From contig REEU01000123.1 in assembly GCA_007694905.1 (NCBI GenBank), positions 1 to 64,000 on the forward strand: a stretch of DNA of 64,000 bases. Direction: 5' to 3'. Each line of letters opens with the position of its first letter. The first letter of the stretch is position 1. A program made the translations under genes and the position numbers. This stretch comes from Gammaproteobacteria bacterium (lineage in GTDB: Bacteria; Pseudomonadota; Gammaproteobacteria; Pseudomonadales; Azotimanducaceae). The notes beneath the pieces were generated by a model. It had not been told where the DNA came from. It worked only from the letters and a program-made list of their open reading frames with translations, and searched no databases. Positions 25,444-35,700 of this stretch are shown piece by piece.

Positions 25444-26346
25444 TCAGGCCAGCGCCACGGCCGCCGGCGCCACCGGCAACCCGGCCACGCCGGTTCTCAC
25501 CCGATGCACCGCACCAGCTGATTCGCTGCTGCTGCCGTCCGAACCGGACACGATGTAGAGGTCCTGCAGATCGCTGCCGCCAAAGCACAGCGACGTGCAC
25601 ATGGGCTCGGGAATCTCGATGAAGTCAAGCTGACGGCCCTCACTGCTGTAGATGGCCACGCCATGGCCGCCACGGGCCAGCGCCACCCAGACCGAGCCGT
25701 CCTCCGCCACCACCAGTCCATCCGGAACACCATTGTCCACCTGAACGAACACCTGTTTCGGTCCAAGGCTGCCGTCGTTGTCAACGGCGTATTGCCAGAC
25801 CGTCTGCACCTGGGAGTCGCTGTGATAGAGGGTGCGTCCGTCAGGTGAGAAACCAAGTCCATTGGTGATCCAGATATCGTGCCCGACCTCCCGCGCCGAT
25901 CCGTCGAGATCAATGAGCCAAAGCCCCCCCGGGCGTGCCTCGCCCTCAGACTCGAACACTGGACTCGTTCCCAGGGAACCCGCATAGATCCGGCCTGCGG
26001 CATCCGTGGTCAGATCGTTGTAGCCGACATTGCCAGCTTCCGGATTGCGATCCAGGATCAGTCGCGTCGGCCCGCCGTCGAACGGCTTGAAAGAGATGTT
26101 ACGACCGCTCACCACCAATCCTCCAACCACATGCTGCGCCATGCCGCCGATGCCACGCCGGTGTTCGAACAGCGTGCTGACGTTGCCGTCGCCATCGAGA
26201 CAAAATACGCCGCCATTGAGTACGTCGCTAAACAGAAGACCACGGCCTTCCTTCCACAGCGGTGCTTCGATCAGTCCGTAGCCTTGGGTCAGAGTCTCCA
26301 CCGCGCCACCCCTCTCAACCTGCAGCGACCATGGACCAGACGACAT
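25444..26346 (-). CDS. SMP-30/gluconolactonase/LRE-family protein
   Basis: 300 residues forming a six-bladed beta-propeller of the SMP-30 lactonase family, which hydrolyses sugar lactones with a bound divalent metal. Seen: 'EAPLWKEGRGLLFSDVLNG' with the metal Glu, 'NVGYNDLTTDAAGRIYAG' with an Asn-Asp pair, and 'WITNGLGFSPDGRTLYHSDS'. The ATG at 26346 has GGAG 8 nt ahead; a GTG 15 codons upstream is less likely. The end lies 12 nt from the convergent ArsA-like gene. The true substrate is unknown; a link to the sugar dehydrogenase (aldonolactone product) is chemically reasonable but not shown. Confidence 0.9.
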   Translation of the reverse strand: MSSGPWSLQVERGGAVETLTQGYGLIEAPLWKEGRGLLFSDVLNGGVFCLDGDGNVSTLFEHRRGIGGMAQHVVGGLVVSGRNISFKPFDGGPTRLILDRNPEAGNVGYNDLTTDAAGRIYAGSLGTSPVFESEGEARPGGLWLIDLDGSAREVGHDIWITNGLGFSPDGRTLYHSDSQVQTVWQYAVDNDGSLGPKQVFVQVDNGVPDGLVVAEDGSVWVALARGGHGVAIYSSEGRQLDFIEIPEPMCTSLCFGGSDLQDLYIVSGSDGSSSESAGAVHRVRTGVAGLPVAPAAVALA

Positions 26347-26474
26347 GCTGGCTCCATTCACGCCATGGTAACTCAGGTCTGGCCTCGTCACGTCGTGTCA
26401 GCGTGGCCGAGAGGGGGTATCCTGCGCGTCGTCGAGTCTCGCTCAAGACCTGGTGCCATGTTGCAAACGAAGCA

Positions 26475-26998
26475 TTGCGTTCCGTATCGCTGTTCTGCTG
26501 CCTGCTGCATCTCGTGACGAGCCCAGGGAATGAAAGCGCGGACGCGACCGTGCGCGACAACCCCTTCTTCACCCCATGGACGCTGCCGTACGGCATGCCG
26601 CCTTTCGATCAGATCCGTCAGGCGTGGCATCAGCTCGGCGCGAATGACGTGCCCGCCGCGGACGGCGTTCCCGCGTTCGAGGCCAAAGCCCTGGCCGTGG
26701 CCGGGATCGACTTCGACCCAGTGCCGCCTCGCTACCGCACACCGTACTTCTCACACATCATGGGCGGGTACGCGCTGCAGGCTACTACGCTTACATCTGG
26801 AGCGAGGTGCTGGACGCCGATACCGTGGCCTGGTTCGAGAACAACGGCGGTCTCGACCGGAACGCCGGCGATCTCTTTCGAGAGAAAGTGCTGTCGAAAG
26901 GCGGTAGCGTCGATGCGATGACACTGTACGAAGCCTTCGCAGGGCGGCAACCGGACATCGTCCATCTGCTGGCACGGCGCGGTTTGAGCGCGGACTGA
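26475..26998 (+). pseudogene. Decayed M3-family peptidyl-dipeptidase (Dcp-like): internal deletion plus frameshift
   Basis: The sequence keeps only the ends of an M3 metallopeptidase. The 5' part encodes 'NPFFTPWTLPYGMPPFDQIR', the mature N-terminus of Dcp-like enzymes, joined directly to 'QAWHQLGANDVPA', which belongs near the C-terminus, so several hundred codons including the zinc site HExxH are missing. The frame then runs through 'PPRYRTPYFSHIMGGY' and breaks near 26780. One base later in register, 'GYYAYIWSEVLDADTVAWF' continues to the normal family end 'LLARRGLSAD'. A TTG near 26475 could have been the start, with a short hydrophobic signal after it. No functional product is expected. 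Confidence 0.8.
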
Positions 26999-27062
26999 GC
27001 GATATCGACCGGCAACTCTGCTCTACGACACTCGATGCGCTCACTTTTTGGGGGAAGGAACA

Positions 27063-28457
27063 ATGAAGAACGGAGCGTTGCTCATCGGTTGCCTGCTGCT
27101 GGCACTCCATGCCACTGCTGTGGAATCCATGCGTGCCGCCGGCGCCGCGGATTTCGACGACCCCCAGGTTATTGCAGGCTTCCAGGCCATCTTCACGTGC
27201 GGAGCGCGTTTCAATGCATCGCGACCGCTGGCCGCCATTCTGCGTGAGGAACTCGCAGACGTCGCCACGCAGCTGCCGCGGCCACTGGTAATCGCTGACG
27301 CAGGCATCGTAACAACGCGCACCCCACAGGGTCAGGAGCGCATCGCCGCTTGGCGTCCGGGCGTGGGATGCACGCTGCTGCCGCCCGGTGCGACCCGCAG
27401 CGACGTGATCAACCTGCCCTTCGTCATGCAGCCGCACCCGGGTTTCGACCCAACGCTGACGGAATGGCCGCAGGGAGACCTGATGGACCCTCCCGCCCCT
27501 CACGACGCCCTCGATGCAGTGGTGACGTCAGCGTTCGATCCTGAAGTTCAGGAGAGTGAACCGTTCACGGTCGGCGTGGTCGTGGTCGCTGACGATCGTA
27601 TCGTCGCCGAGCGCTACCGTGACGGATTCGACCCCTGGAGCGGCTATCGCACCTGGTCCACGGCCAAGAGCTTTACCCATGCACTGGTAGGAACCCTGGT
27701 GCAGTCCGGTGCGCTGCAGCTCGACGCGCCGGCACCGATTCCCGAGTGGCAGCTTGAGGATGATCCCCGCTCTGCGATCACCCTGCGTCACCTGCTGCAG
27801 ATGTCGAGCGGTCTTGCCAGCGAAGGCGCAAATTCAAACGCCATCTACTTCGGCGGCCAGGATGTACTCACTGCCACCACGACAACCGGGCTCGAGCACG
27901 CTCCCGGCGAGCACTTCCGCTACGCCAACAACGATACACTGCTGCTCACACGGGCGATCAGGCACGTCCTCGCTGACGACCTTGCCTATTTGCGTTTGCC
28001 GAACGTGGCCCTGTTTCATCCCCTGGGGATGACATCGACGGTGATGGAGACCGATCATCGCGGCAATTTCATCAGCTCCAGCCAGGTGTATACCACCGCA
28101 CGGGATCTGGCCCGATTCGGTCTTCTCTATCTGCATGACGGCAGCTTCGGTGGCCGGCGCATCTTGCCTGAAGGTTGGGCAGAACTGGCTCGCACACGAG
28201 CCCCGGCGCACGAACCTCAGGAGCTACCGGGCGGTGGCTTCATGGGTTACGGACATCATTTCTGGCGTTTCGAGGGCGTGCCAGGGGTGCCTGACGGCAC
28301 CTTCACCACCGCCGGCCACAAGGGCCAGTTCTCGACAGTGGTTCCCTCGGAGGGGGTCGTGATCGTACGTACCGGCATCGATCCTGATGGCACACGCTGG
28401 AATCAGGCGGCTTTCGTCGCTCGTGTCCTCGAGGCGCTCGAAACGGACGACCCCTGA
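27063..28457 (+). CDS. Serine hydrolase, class C beta-lactamase/esterase family, periplasmic
   Basis: 464 residues with a signal peptide ('ALLIGCLLLALHATAVES'). The penicillin-recognising fold carries S-x-x-K as 'TWSTAKSFTHALVG', Y-x-N as 'FRYANNDTLLLTRA', and a final H-x-G-like 'TTAGHKGQFSTVVP'. An N-terminal domain of about 140 residues precedes the hydrolase domain. Such proteins act as esterases, D-peptidases or, rarely, beta-lactamases; the sequence does not decide. The ATG at 27063 follows GGGGGAAGGA. It lies between a dead peptidase and a convergent histone-deacetylase-family gene. Confidence 0.88.
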   Translation: MKNGALLIGCLLLALHATAVESMRAAGAADFDDPQVIAGFQAIFTCGARFNASRPLAAILREELADVATQLPRPLVIADAGIVTTRTPQGQERIAAWRPGVGCTLLPPGATRSDVINLPFVMQPHPGFDPTLTEWPQGDLMDPPAPHDALDAVVTSAFDPEVQESEPFTVGVVVVADDRIVAERYRDGFDPWSGYRTWSTAKSFTHALVGTLVQSGALQLDAPAPIPEWQLEDDPRSAITLRHLLQMSSGLASEGANSNAIYFGGQDVLTATTTTGLEHAPGEHFRYANNDTLLLTRAIRHVLADDLAYLRLPNVALFHPLGMTSTVMETDHRGNFISSSQVYTTARDLARFGLLYLHDGSFGGRRILPEGWAELARTRAPAHEPQELPGGGFMGYGHHFWRFEGVPGVPDGTFTTAGHKGQFSTVVPSEGVVIVRTGIDPDGTRWNQAAFVARVLEALETDDP

Positions 28458-28542
28458 CAGGTGATGGCCTGAGCGGATCCAAAGCGCAGACGCATCCTGG
28501 TGCACAGCGGCGATCCGTTCAGTCCGCCAGGGTCGCGCTTAG

Positions 28543-28589
28543 CCCGCATATCTCAGTGCGCCTTTGCACGGCGCACTGAGATATGCGGG
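28543..28589. repeat. Perfect 20-bp inverted repeat between convergent genes
   Basis: Arms at 28543-28562 and 28570-28589 are perfectly complementary, starting CCCGCATATC and ending GATATGCGGG, with a 7-nt loop. It lies between the serine hydrolase and the convergent deacetylase gene. It may be a bidirectional terminator without a T-tract, or the relic of a mobile element end; the flank GTTAGGC (28588-28594) also fits an integron attC right box, and GCTTAGC on the left is one base off the matching box. Confidence 0.6.
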
Positions 28590-28630
28590 TTAGGCAAGCT
28601 CTGAGCAATTCCTTAGGAAGGATCAAGCGG

Positions 28631-29728
28631 TCAGTCGTCAGTGAATGCACCGAGGTGGAACTCGGCGGCCTCCGCCACCTCATCCAACCCGGGCTCCGCC
28701 GGAAGCGGCGCATCGCCACCTGCGAGAATCTGCAGGACGTTGTGAACGCCCTGGGCCAGCGATTCGAGATGATAGCCGCCCTCAAGAACCAGCGCGAGGC
28801 GGCCGGGACAGTGGCGATCGACGATTTCCTGGACGATCTCGGTGATGGCAGCGAACCCGTCGTAGCTCAGGTTCAGCGCCAGATCCAGTCGATGGGGATC
28901 GAAGCCTGCCGACACCAGAACCAGATCCGGCTCGAACCAATCGGCCGCAGGCACCAGGATCTCGCGAAACGCCTTGACCATGGCGATGTCACCGGCACCT
29001 TCCGGAAGCGGTACGTTGATCGTCGTCCCCTCGCCCGCCCCCGCCCCGATCTCTTCGAGCATCCCGCTGCCGGGATAGAAGGGCGCCGCCCGATGGGTGT
29101 CGAACAGCATCACGTCCGGGTCGGAATAGAAAATGTCCTGGGTACCGTTGGCGTGGTGAGCATCCCAGTCGATGATCAATACCCGCTCACACCCCAGTTC
29201 CGCCTGGGCGTGAGCCGCAGCCACGGCAACATTGTTGAACAGGCAGAACCCGCGCGCTCTGACGGGTTCGGCATGATGACCTGGTGGCCGCACAAGCGCG
29301 AAGGCACTCTCGGCCGCGCCTGACATCACCGCCTCGACTGCTGCAATGGTGGTGCCTGCAGCCACCTCTGCTGCTTCGACGCTACCGACCGACACCGCCG
29401 TGGTGTCGCGATCGAGCCAGGCGTTCTTACCGCGCATGGCGTAGATGTCGTCGAGATAGGACAGGGTATGGACCCGGGACAGCTGGTCGCGGGTGGCCGC
29501 CTGACCCGTACGGAAGGTCAGGCCGGCAATGGGATGAGCATCGAGCAGCTCGCGCACGGCCCGGACGCGGCCGGGGTGCTCCGGATAGCTCCACTTGACG
29601 TCGAGACCTTCCAGTATTTCCTTCACGCGCCGGTCGAGCCTGCCCGGAAGAAAAGGTTCCTCGATGTTCGGCTCATGGCCGAGCACACGCTCGTCGTAGA
29701 AGACGATGACGCTGCGATCTCCGATCAC
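28631..29728 (-). CDS. Histone deacetylase superfamily protein (acetylpolyamine amidohydrolase/acetoin utilisation type)
   Basis: 365 residues. The zinc-dependent deacetylase fold is complete: 'VRPPGHHAEP' with the tandem His, 'IDWDAHHANGTQDIF' with Asp and His zinc ligands, 'VSAGFDPHRLD' with the third ligand, and 'LEGGYHLESLA' with the catalytic Tyr. Bacterial members remove acetyl groups from polyamines, small molecules or proteins; the substrate here is unknown. The GTG start follows AGGGA by 7 nt. The GNAT acetyltransferase gene immediately upstream on the same strand makes an acetylation/deacetylation pair plausible. Confidence 0.92.
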   Translation of the reverse strand: MIGDRSVIVFYDERVLGHEPNIEEPFLPGRLDRRVKEILEGLDVKWSYPEHPGRVRAVRELLDAHPIAGLTFRTGQAATRDQLSRVHTLSYLDDIYAMRGKNAWLDRDTTAVSVGSVEAAEVAAGTTIAAVEAVMSGAAESAFALVRPPGHHAEPVRARGFCLFNNVAVAAAHAQAELGCERVLIIDWDAHHANGTQDIFYSDPDVMLFDTHRAAPFYPGSGMLEEIGAGAGEGTTINVPLPEGAGDIAMVKAFREILVPAADWFEPDLVLVSAGFDPHRLDLALNLSYDGFAAITEIVQEIVDRHCPGRLALVLEGGYHLESLAQGVHNVLQILAGGDAPLPAEPGLDEVAEAAEFHLGAFTDD

Positions 29729-29756
29729 GTTTTGTCCCTACCGGCCATGACGATCT

Positions 29757-30287
29757 CTACCCTCCGTCGTCCAGTAGATCCAACACATCGGTCACGCAGG
29801 CCGCCGCCCGAACGCCCACCGGCAGAAAGCCCATTCGCCGCCATGTTTCCGCTGCTTCGATGTTACTTGCCGAGTATTCAAGTCGCAGCGACTCTACGTC
29901 GTGACGGCGCGCGAAGGCTACCAGCTCCAGGACCATGCGGCGGTTCAGCCCCTGCCTTCGAAAATCCGGTTCGACCCAGACGTCGTCAATGACACCGTAC
30001 CACTGCCCCTGGCGCTCCGGCGTCTCCCAGACCTCAGCATGCTTCCACAGCGCGATGTCGCCCATGCCGATGATGCCCGCACGCGGGTGCTTTGCGACCA
30101 GCAGAAGCTTATAGGGATTGTCGATGAAAGTTTGAAAGCGACGTGCGAGTTCGGCCTCACCCTTGGCAGTCATCTGCAGTGCTTCCCGGGGCGCACCCGA
30201 CACGTGCGCATCAAGCTGAAACGCCAGCTCGATCAGCTGCGGGATATCCTCCCCGCTCGCCGCGACGATCTTCACCTTGCGCGTCAA
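29757..30287 (-). CDS. GNAT-family N-acetyltransferase
   Basis: 176 residues. The acetyl-CoA loop appears as 'EPDFRRQGLNRRMVLELVAF', followed by 'LRLEYSASNIEAAETWRRMGF', the usual last strands of GNAT proteins. The TTG at 30287 has GGAGG 4 nt ahead; a GTG at 30275 is an alternative, and the long open frame further upstream overlaps nothing conserved. It lies 28 nt upstream of the deacetylase gene in the same direction. The acceptor is unknown. Confidence 0.85.
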   Translation of the reverse strand: MTRKVKIVAASGEDIPQLIELAFQLDAHVSGAPREALQMTAKGEAELARRFQTFIDNPYKLLLVAKHPRAGIIGMGDIALWKHAEVWETPERQGQWYGVIDDVWVEPDFRRQGLNRRMVLELVAFARRHDVESLRLEYSASNIEAAETWRRMGFLPVGVRAAACVTDVLDLLDDGG

Positions 30288-30543
30288 GAACCCTCCCTGG
30301 GCCACAACACATCCAGAACGATACCTGGCGCGTGGCCTCCCATGCTTGCAGGCTACCGAGCCGGACCGCCCACTGCCACCTGGAGGCCGTAGACCAGCCG
30401 ACCTGGCGATGAGAACGTCACCGGGTGCGGATGTGGCGTACGCGGCGGACAGTTCCATCGCCTTGCCCCGCACCCATTGCACTCGGCGTGGCAGCCAGCC
30501 GTCCTTTGAGCGACACTGGACGCCCCCTGCAGCGAGGCGCCCC

Positions 30544-31137
30544 GTGCCGCTCGAAAACGCCCTGATCGATCCTGCCCGTCTGCCGCCTGCGACTCCGCTG
30601 CGGCTGATTCCTGTTGCCCCCAGTTTCGCACCCTACCGGGTGCTGAGCCTGTTCTGGCGGTGGGCGATGTTCGTCATTGTCCTGCTGGCATTCGCGCTCC
30701 CATCGTTGGACGAGGCACCGCCCGCGTCCGCGTACGGCCCCCTGGTACTGTTGCTGCTCATCGCGATGCACCTGACTCTGGCCTGGAGAGAGGCGCGTGC
30801 TCGCGGCTGGGGCTTGCGCGAAAATGATCTGCTGTACGCCAGCGGCCTGTTCTGGCGACGCCTCACAGTGCTGCCATGCAATCGCATCCAGCATGTGGAG
30901 ACGGCAAGCGGGCCAATGGAACGTGCATTCGGATTGTTGCGGGTGACCTGCTTCACCGCCGGCGGGCTCAGCGCAGATCTGGTGCTGCAGGGCATCGCCA
31001 AGGAAGACGCCGAGCGGGTCCGTCAGCACCTCCTCAGCCGAGTTCATGAACTCGAAGGGGAAACCGCAGAACAACCCGAAAACACCTCTGCTGACGCATC
31101 CTTCGAGCCGTCCAACAGCGAGCCACGAGCCTCGTGA
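30544..31137 (+). CDS. Bacterial PH-domain membrane protein (YdbS-like)
   Basis: 197 residues. Two membrane helices (about residues 38-60 and 66-82) are followed by a bPH2/DUF304 domain with 'RENDLLYASGLFWRRLTVLP' and 'RIQHVETASGPMERAFGL', then a hydrophilic tail. The GTG at 30544 has GAGG 9 nt ahead; the longer upstream frame is Pro/Arg-rich and not family-like. It overlaps the next, larger PH-domain gene by 4 nt, the same arrangement as ydbS-ydbT in Bacillus. The function is poorly known; roles in membrane stress or bacteriocin protection have been reported for homologues. Confidence 0.88.
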   Translation: MPLENALIDPARLPPATPLRLIPVAPSFAPYRVLSLFWRWAMFVIVLLAFALPSLDEAPPASAYGPLVLLLLIAMHLTLAWREARARGWGLRENDLLYASGLFWRRLTVLPCNRIQHVETASGPMERAFGLLRVTCFTAGGLSADLVLQGIAKEDAERVRQHLLSRVHELEGETAEQPENTSADASFEPSNSEPRAS

Positions 31138-32744
31138 CCGAAATCTCCTGGCAGCGCCTCTCGCCCTGGTCCGTCGTCTACCTGTTCCTCCGCAGCGCAC
31201 TGCGGATCATCCGCGAAAACCTCCCGCTGCTGTTCGGCGCCGGTGCCGGCGTCGCACTGTTCGATGGCATCGGCCTGCGGGAGGTCGGATTGACGGTCAC
31301 TGCGCTTGCCTTGATCGGTCTGCTGGTCGTGGTCATTCAACATCGCCGCTTCCGTTTCCGGATCGAAGGCGATCTGCTGCGCGTCCGCAAGGGCATTCTG
31401 GAACAGAGCGAACTCAAAGTGCGGCGGGCACAGATCCAGCAGGTGATGATCGAGGCGCCCTGGCACCTGCGACTGTTCGGCCTGGTCCGATTCAGCGTGG
31501 ACACGCCTGGCGGCAGTGCCACGGAGGTGGAACTGCCGGGGATCCGTGTCGCAACCGCCCACAGCCTCCGTAGCGCCCTGCAGTCCACCCAGGGCAGCAA
31601 CGCCCCGGACCTCACGACGAACAACGCAGCTGAGATGCCACTGTTCCGGGCGACGACGACAGCTGTGATGCTGCACGGACTGTCGAACAATTATGCCTGG
31701 GTAGCATTGGTTGCCTTGATGCCTTTCTTGAACCGGCTCGGACAGGGATTGCACGAGCAACTAGAACAGATGAGTCCGCCGGAGGCACTGCTGGTCCTCC
31801 TCGATCGACCGCTGCTTGCTGCTGCGATACTGCTCGCGGGATTGGCGCTTCTGCTGGTGACAGCGTCCGTTGTCATCGCGCTGCTGCGCTTCTACGGTTT
31901 CGTTTTGGAGCAGCAGGGGGCGGCTGGAGATAGCCGCCGCTTCCGTCAGACCAGCGGCTTTTTGAGCAGACGGGAACAGATCCTGAGCGCTTCACGACTG
32001 CAGGTGGTGGAACGCATGGAGACGCCGATCGGACGCCTGCTCGGTCGCTGCCATCTCGTCTGCCGGCAGATCGGCGGCATTCATGCGGAGCAGGATCCCG
32101 GCGCCCAGATGTTTCTCGTTCCCGGCCTCGATCACGCGACCGCAGATCGTCTGCTGAGCGTGATCTGGCCGCATGCTCCTGCACCAGCACGCCTCGGGCG
32201 CGTGCACATTCACTATCGCCGGATGAACTGGCTGCGATGGAGCGCCTTCGCCAGCGCGGCTGTCGCTGCGATCGCGTGGCAGGCTACCGACCCCTGGCTG
32301 CTGCTGCTGCTGCTACCGCTGTTGCCGCTGCTTGCCGGACTCGCTCACCTGCGCTGGCTGGCGGTGGGCTGGCGCGCTGAATCAGGCTGGCTGCGCGTAC
32401 GCTTCGGTCTGCTTGGCCGTCGGACCTCGACCTTCCCCATGGTCCATGTTCAACGGGTGGCCTTGAAGCAGAACCTGTTCCAGCGACGTCGCAGGGTAGC
32501 CGATCTGATTCTGACGCTGGCCAGCGGCCCCATCACCCTGCCCTGCCTTGACGAGACACGGGCATGGGCTCTGCTCAAGGAGACTCTCGAACGTGTGGAG
32601 GCACTGCGGGAGGACGTAACGCGCCCCTCGAGCGAGCCGTTCAGGACAGACGGCTCAGAGGTGCGGGATGAGGGGGCCGATCAGGATCCCCATCGGACGC
32701 TGTGGACACGGCCACTCGATCACGCTCCACGTTCTGACCCATGA
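31134..32744 (+). CDS. Bacterial PH-domain membrane protein (YdbT-like)
   Basis: 536 residues with multiple membrane helices arranged as pairs and several bPH2/DUF304 domains: 'RFRIEGDLLRVRKGILEQSE' near residue 80, a second around residues 270-330, and a third starting 'GWLRVRFGLLGRRTSTFPMV' near residue 415. The GTG overlaps the YdbS-like stop codon (GTGA). The last 34 codons lie antisense to the 3' end of the RND pump gene, and the protein sequence there (Asp/Arg/Pro-rich) looks unconserved. Confidence 0.87.
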   Translation: MTEISWQRLSPWSVVYLFLRSALRIIRENLPLLFGAGAGVALFDGIGLREVGLTVTALALIGLLVVVIQHRRFRFRIEGDLLRVRKGILEQSELKVRRAQIQQVMIEAPWHLRLFGLVRFSVDTPGGSATEVELPGIRVATAHSLRSALQSTQGSNAPDLTTNNAAEMPLFRATTTAVMLHGLSNNYAWVALVALMPFLNRLGQGLHEQLEQMSPPEALLVLLDRPLLAAAILLAGLALLLVTASVVIALLRFYGFVLEQQGAAGDSRRFRQTSGFLSRREQILSASRLQVVERMETPIGRLLGRCHLVCRQIGGIHAEQDPGAQMFLVPGLDHATADRLLSVIWPHAPAPARLGRVHIHYRRMNWLRWSAFASAAVAAIAWQATDPWLLLLLLPLLPLLAGLAHLRWLAVGWRAESGWLRVRFGLLGRRTSTFPMVHVQRVALKQNLFQRRRRVADLILTLASGPITLPCLDETRAWALLKETLERVEALREDVTRPSSEPFRTDGSEVRDEGADQDPHRTLWTRPLDHAPRSDP

Positions 32745-35700
32745 CCCGTCCCGTCAGGGCGTGACGCAACACGCCGGCAGCCCGGTCGATGATCAGGTAC
32801 ATGCACGGCACCACGAGCAGTGTCAGGACCATGGCACCGAGCAGGCCCCCCACCACGGTGAGGGCCAGCGGCTGCATGATTTCCGCACCCTGACCAAGAC
32901 CCAAGGCCAAAGGCGTCATGCCCAGGACGGTGGTCAGCGTCGTCATCAGAATCGGGCGCAGGCGGACCGTGCCCGCAGCCACAACAGCACGGCTGACGGA
33001 CAAGCCGCGGGCGCGACCGATCTCGATGTATTCCACCAGCAGAATGGCATTGTTGACCACGATGCCAACCAGAAGAATGACCCCGATGAGTACCGGTGCA
33101 GACAGGGGGGTCGCGGTGAACGTCAACGCCAGACTGACGCCGATGAGCGCAAGCGGTGCTGTCGCCAGAATCACCAGGGGATTGCTGAGCCGTTCGTACT
33201 GAACCGCGAGCACCACAAATACCAGGAAAAGTGCCAACGCCACCACCGTGGCCAGCTCTCTATTGGTTTCCTCGATGGTTTCCCACTGTCCCGAGTACAC
33301 CAAGCTGTAGCCCTCCGGAATACCCATGTCGCGGAGTCGCGCCTGGGCTTCTGCAATAACCGTCCCCACATCGGCCACGGTGGTGTTGACGTTGCCGGTG
33401 ACGCGCTGGATGCGGCTCTGGTTCTCGCGCTCGATGTGCGCAGGGCCCTCACCGAGTTCAAAGCTGGCCACGTCCCGAAGCAGGATCGGCTCGCCTCCCT
33501 CACCCCGGAACAGCAGCAGGTTGCCAAGACCTTCCGCATCCGCAACTGCGGTGCGCGGCAGCCGCACGCGAATGTCGTATTCCTGAGTACCCGTCACGAA
33601 ACGGGTCGGCACCATCCCGTCCACTGCATCCCGTATGGCGCGGCCCACTTCGGATACCCGCAAACCAAGACTGGCTGCCCGGTCTCGATCGACCTGAATG
33701 CGAAACAGTGGACTCTGATCATCGCGGCCGACCTCGACACCCTCGAGTCCGGGAATGCCCGACAGACGACCGCTGATCTCGCGGGCGACCTGCTGCAGTT
33801 CCAGCAGGTCGTCGCCAACCACCATGACGGAAAAGTCGTCGCCGGAAGTCGTGAAACGCAAACCCTGAATCGACGGCGGACGCACGGAGATCCGAGCACC
33901 AGGCAGATCCAGCGCGTCCAGGCGCCGCTGGGCCTCGGCCACCCACGCCCCGGCGCTCGTATCGGGACGCTGGCTGCGTGGCGTCAGCTGGATGCGCATG
34001 TTCATCGTACCGGGACGCTCATTGATCACACCGCCGCCGAGGTGCCCACCGACCAGCGTGAAGCGGGATTCGACGTGGGGCATGTCGCGAATCACCGACT
34101 CCACGTCGCGGGCAGCGGTGTTGGTCTCAAGCGGGGGTGTCCCGCGTGGCAGAACCATGCGCACGCCCACGCCTCCGTCGTCCACCTGAGGCAGGAACTC
34201 GTTGCCAAGCCCATCGGCAAGCCGCAGCGCGCCGAACAGACCGAGTACGGCCAGCCCCACCACCGCCCAGCGCCAGCGCAGCACCCGTGGCAACAGGCCA
34301 CGATAGCCCCTGCGAAAACTGTCGATGACAGCATTGAAGGCACGCAGGACAGCGCTGTTCTTCAGGCCGCTTTCGAAACGCAAGTGGCCCAGCAGCGCAG
34401 CAAGCATGGGCACCAGAGTCAAGGCTGCCACCAGCGTCGCGATGATGGCGAAGGAGATGGTGAAGATGAGATCGCGGAAGATCAGGGCGGCCATACCTGA
34501 GATCAACAGCAGCGGCACCACGGCGGCCAGATTGGTCATGGTCCCGGCAGTGATCGCCGAGGCCACCTCACGTGCGCCGTCGTGAGCCGCATCCTCGGCG
34601 GTCTTGCCGAGCTGCTCCTTGTGACGGTAGACGTTTTCCAGCATGACGATGGCATTGTCGAGCAGCAGGCCGACACCGAGGGCCAGCCCACCGAGACTGA
34701 TGATGTTCAGCGTCAGACCGCTCATACCCATCAGCGCGAAAGTGGCCATGAGCGCGATGGGAATGGACAAGCCGATGATGATGCTCTTACGCACGCTGCC
34801 TAGAAACAGCAACACCAGGAGCATGGCCAGCGCGCCGCCGATCACCGCGGCGGTGCCGACGCTCCGTAACGCCCCGCGAATGAAGAAGGACTGATCAGTG
34901 ATCGCCTCGAACTCGATGTCGTCGGGAATGAAGCCAGAGGCTCGCAGACGGTTCACGGTCGCATTGATCGAATCGGTCACTGCTACGGTATTCGCCTGCG
35001 GCAGCTTGAAGGCAGCAAGCTGAGTGGCCGCCGTGTCGCCGAGGCGGACGAACAGGCGCTGCTCCCTGTGTCCGTCGCGCACCTCGGCGACCTCGTCGAG
35101 CCGGATGCGCGCCTCGCTGTTTCCGGGCAGCGTCAACATCAGCGAAGCGATGTCCTCCGCAGACTTGAACAGACCGTCGGTCTTCGCCATCACATCGAAG
35201 GTCGCGGACGTGATCCAACCGCCGGCGATGTCCACGTTCTCCGCCGCCAACGCATCGGCGATGTCGTGCAGCGTCAGGCCATAGGAACGCAGGCGGTGCT
35301 GATCGGCGACGACTTCCATCTCGCGAACCATGCCGCCGGCGGCTTGGACGCTGGAGACGCCTTCAATGGCGATGATCTGTGGCGCGAGCTGGTTCTCCAG
35401 CCAGTTGTGAACCTCCACTTCCGATCGGACCCGGGAGGTGAAGCCGGCAAGCCAAATCGGATCCTGGGCCGGATCGAATTTATAGAGGCGGGGTGGATCG
35501 ATGTCATCAGGAAGCTGCGTGCGTGCCAGCTCCAGGTAGCGGGACGCGTCCTGCAGCGCCACGTCGAGGTTGGTTCCATAGGAAAAACGAAGGTTGACAT
35601 TGGTACGGCCTTCGGACGCACGGCTGTCGATGCTGACCAGATTCTCAACCGCTGCGAGATTACGCTCAAGGACTCTCGTGACCTGTTCTTCCATCACTTC

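Noticed and set aside
30288-30543. Extended N-terminus of the YdbS-like protein or a separate small gene
   Set aside because: The translated sequence is Pro/Arg-rich without family similarity, and a good start with ribosome-binding site exists at 30544.
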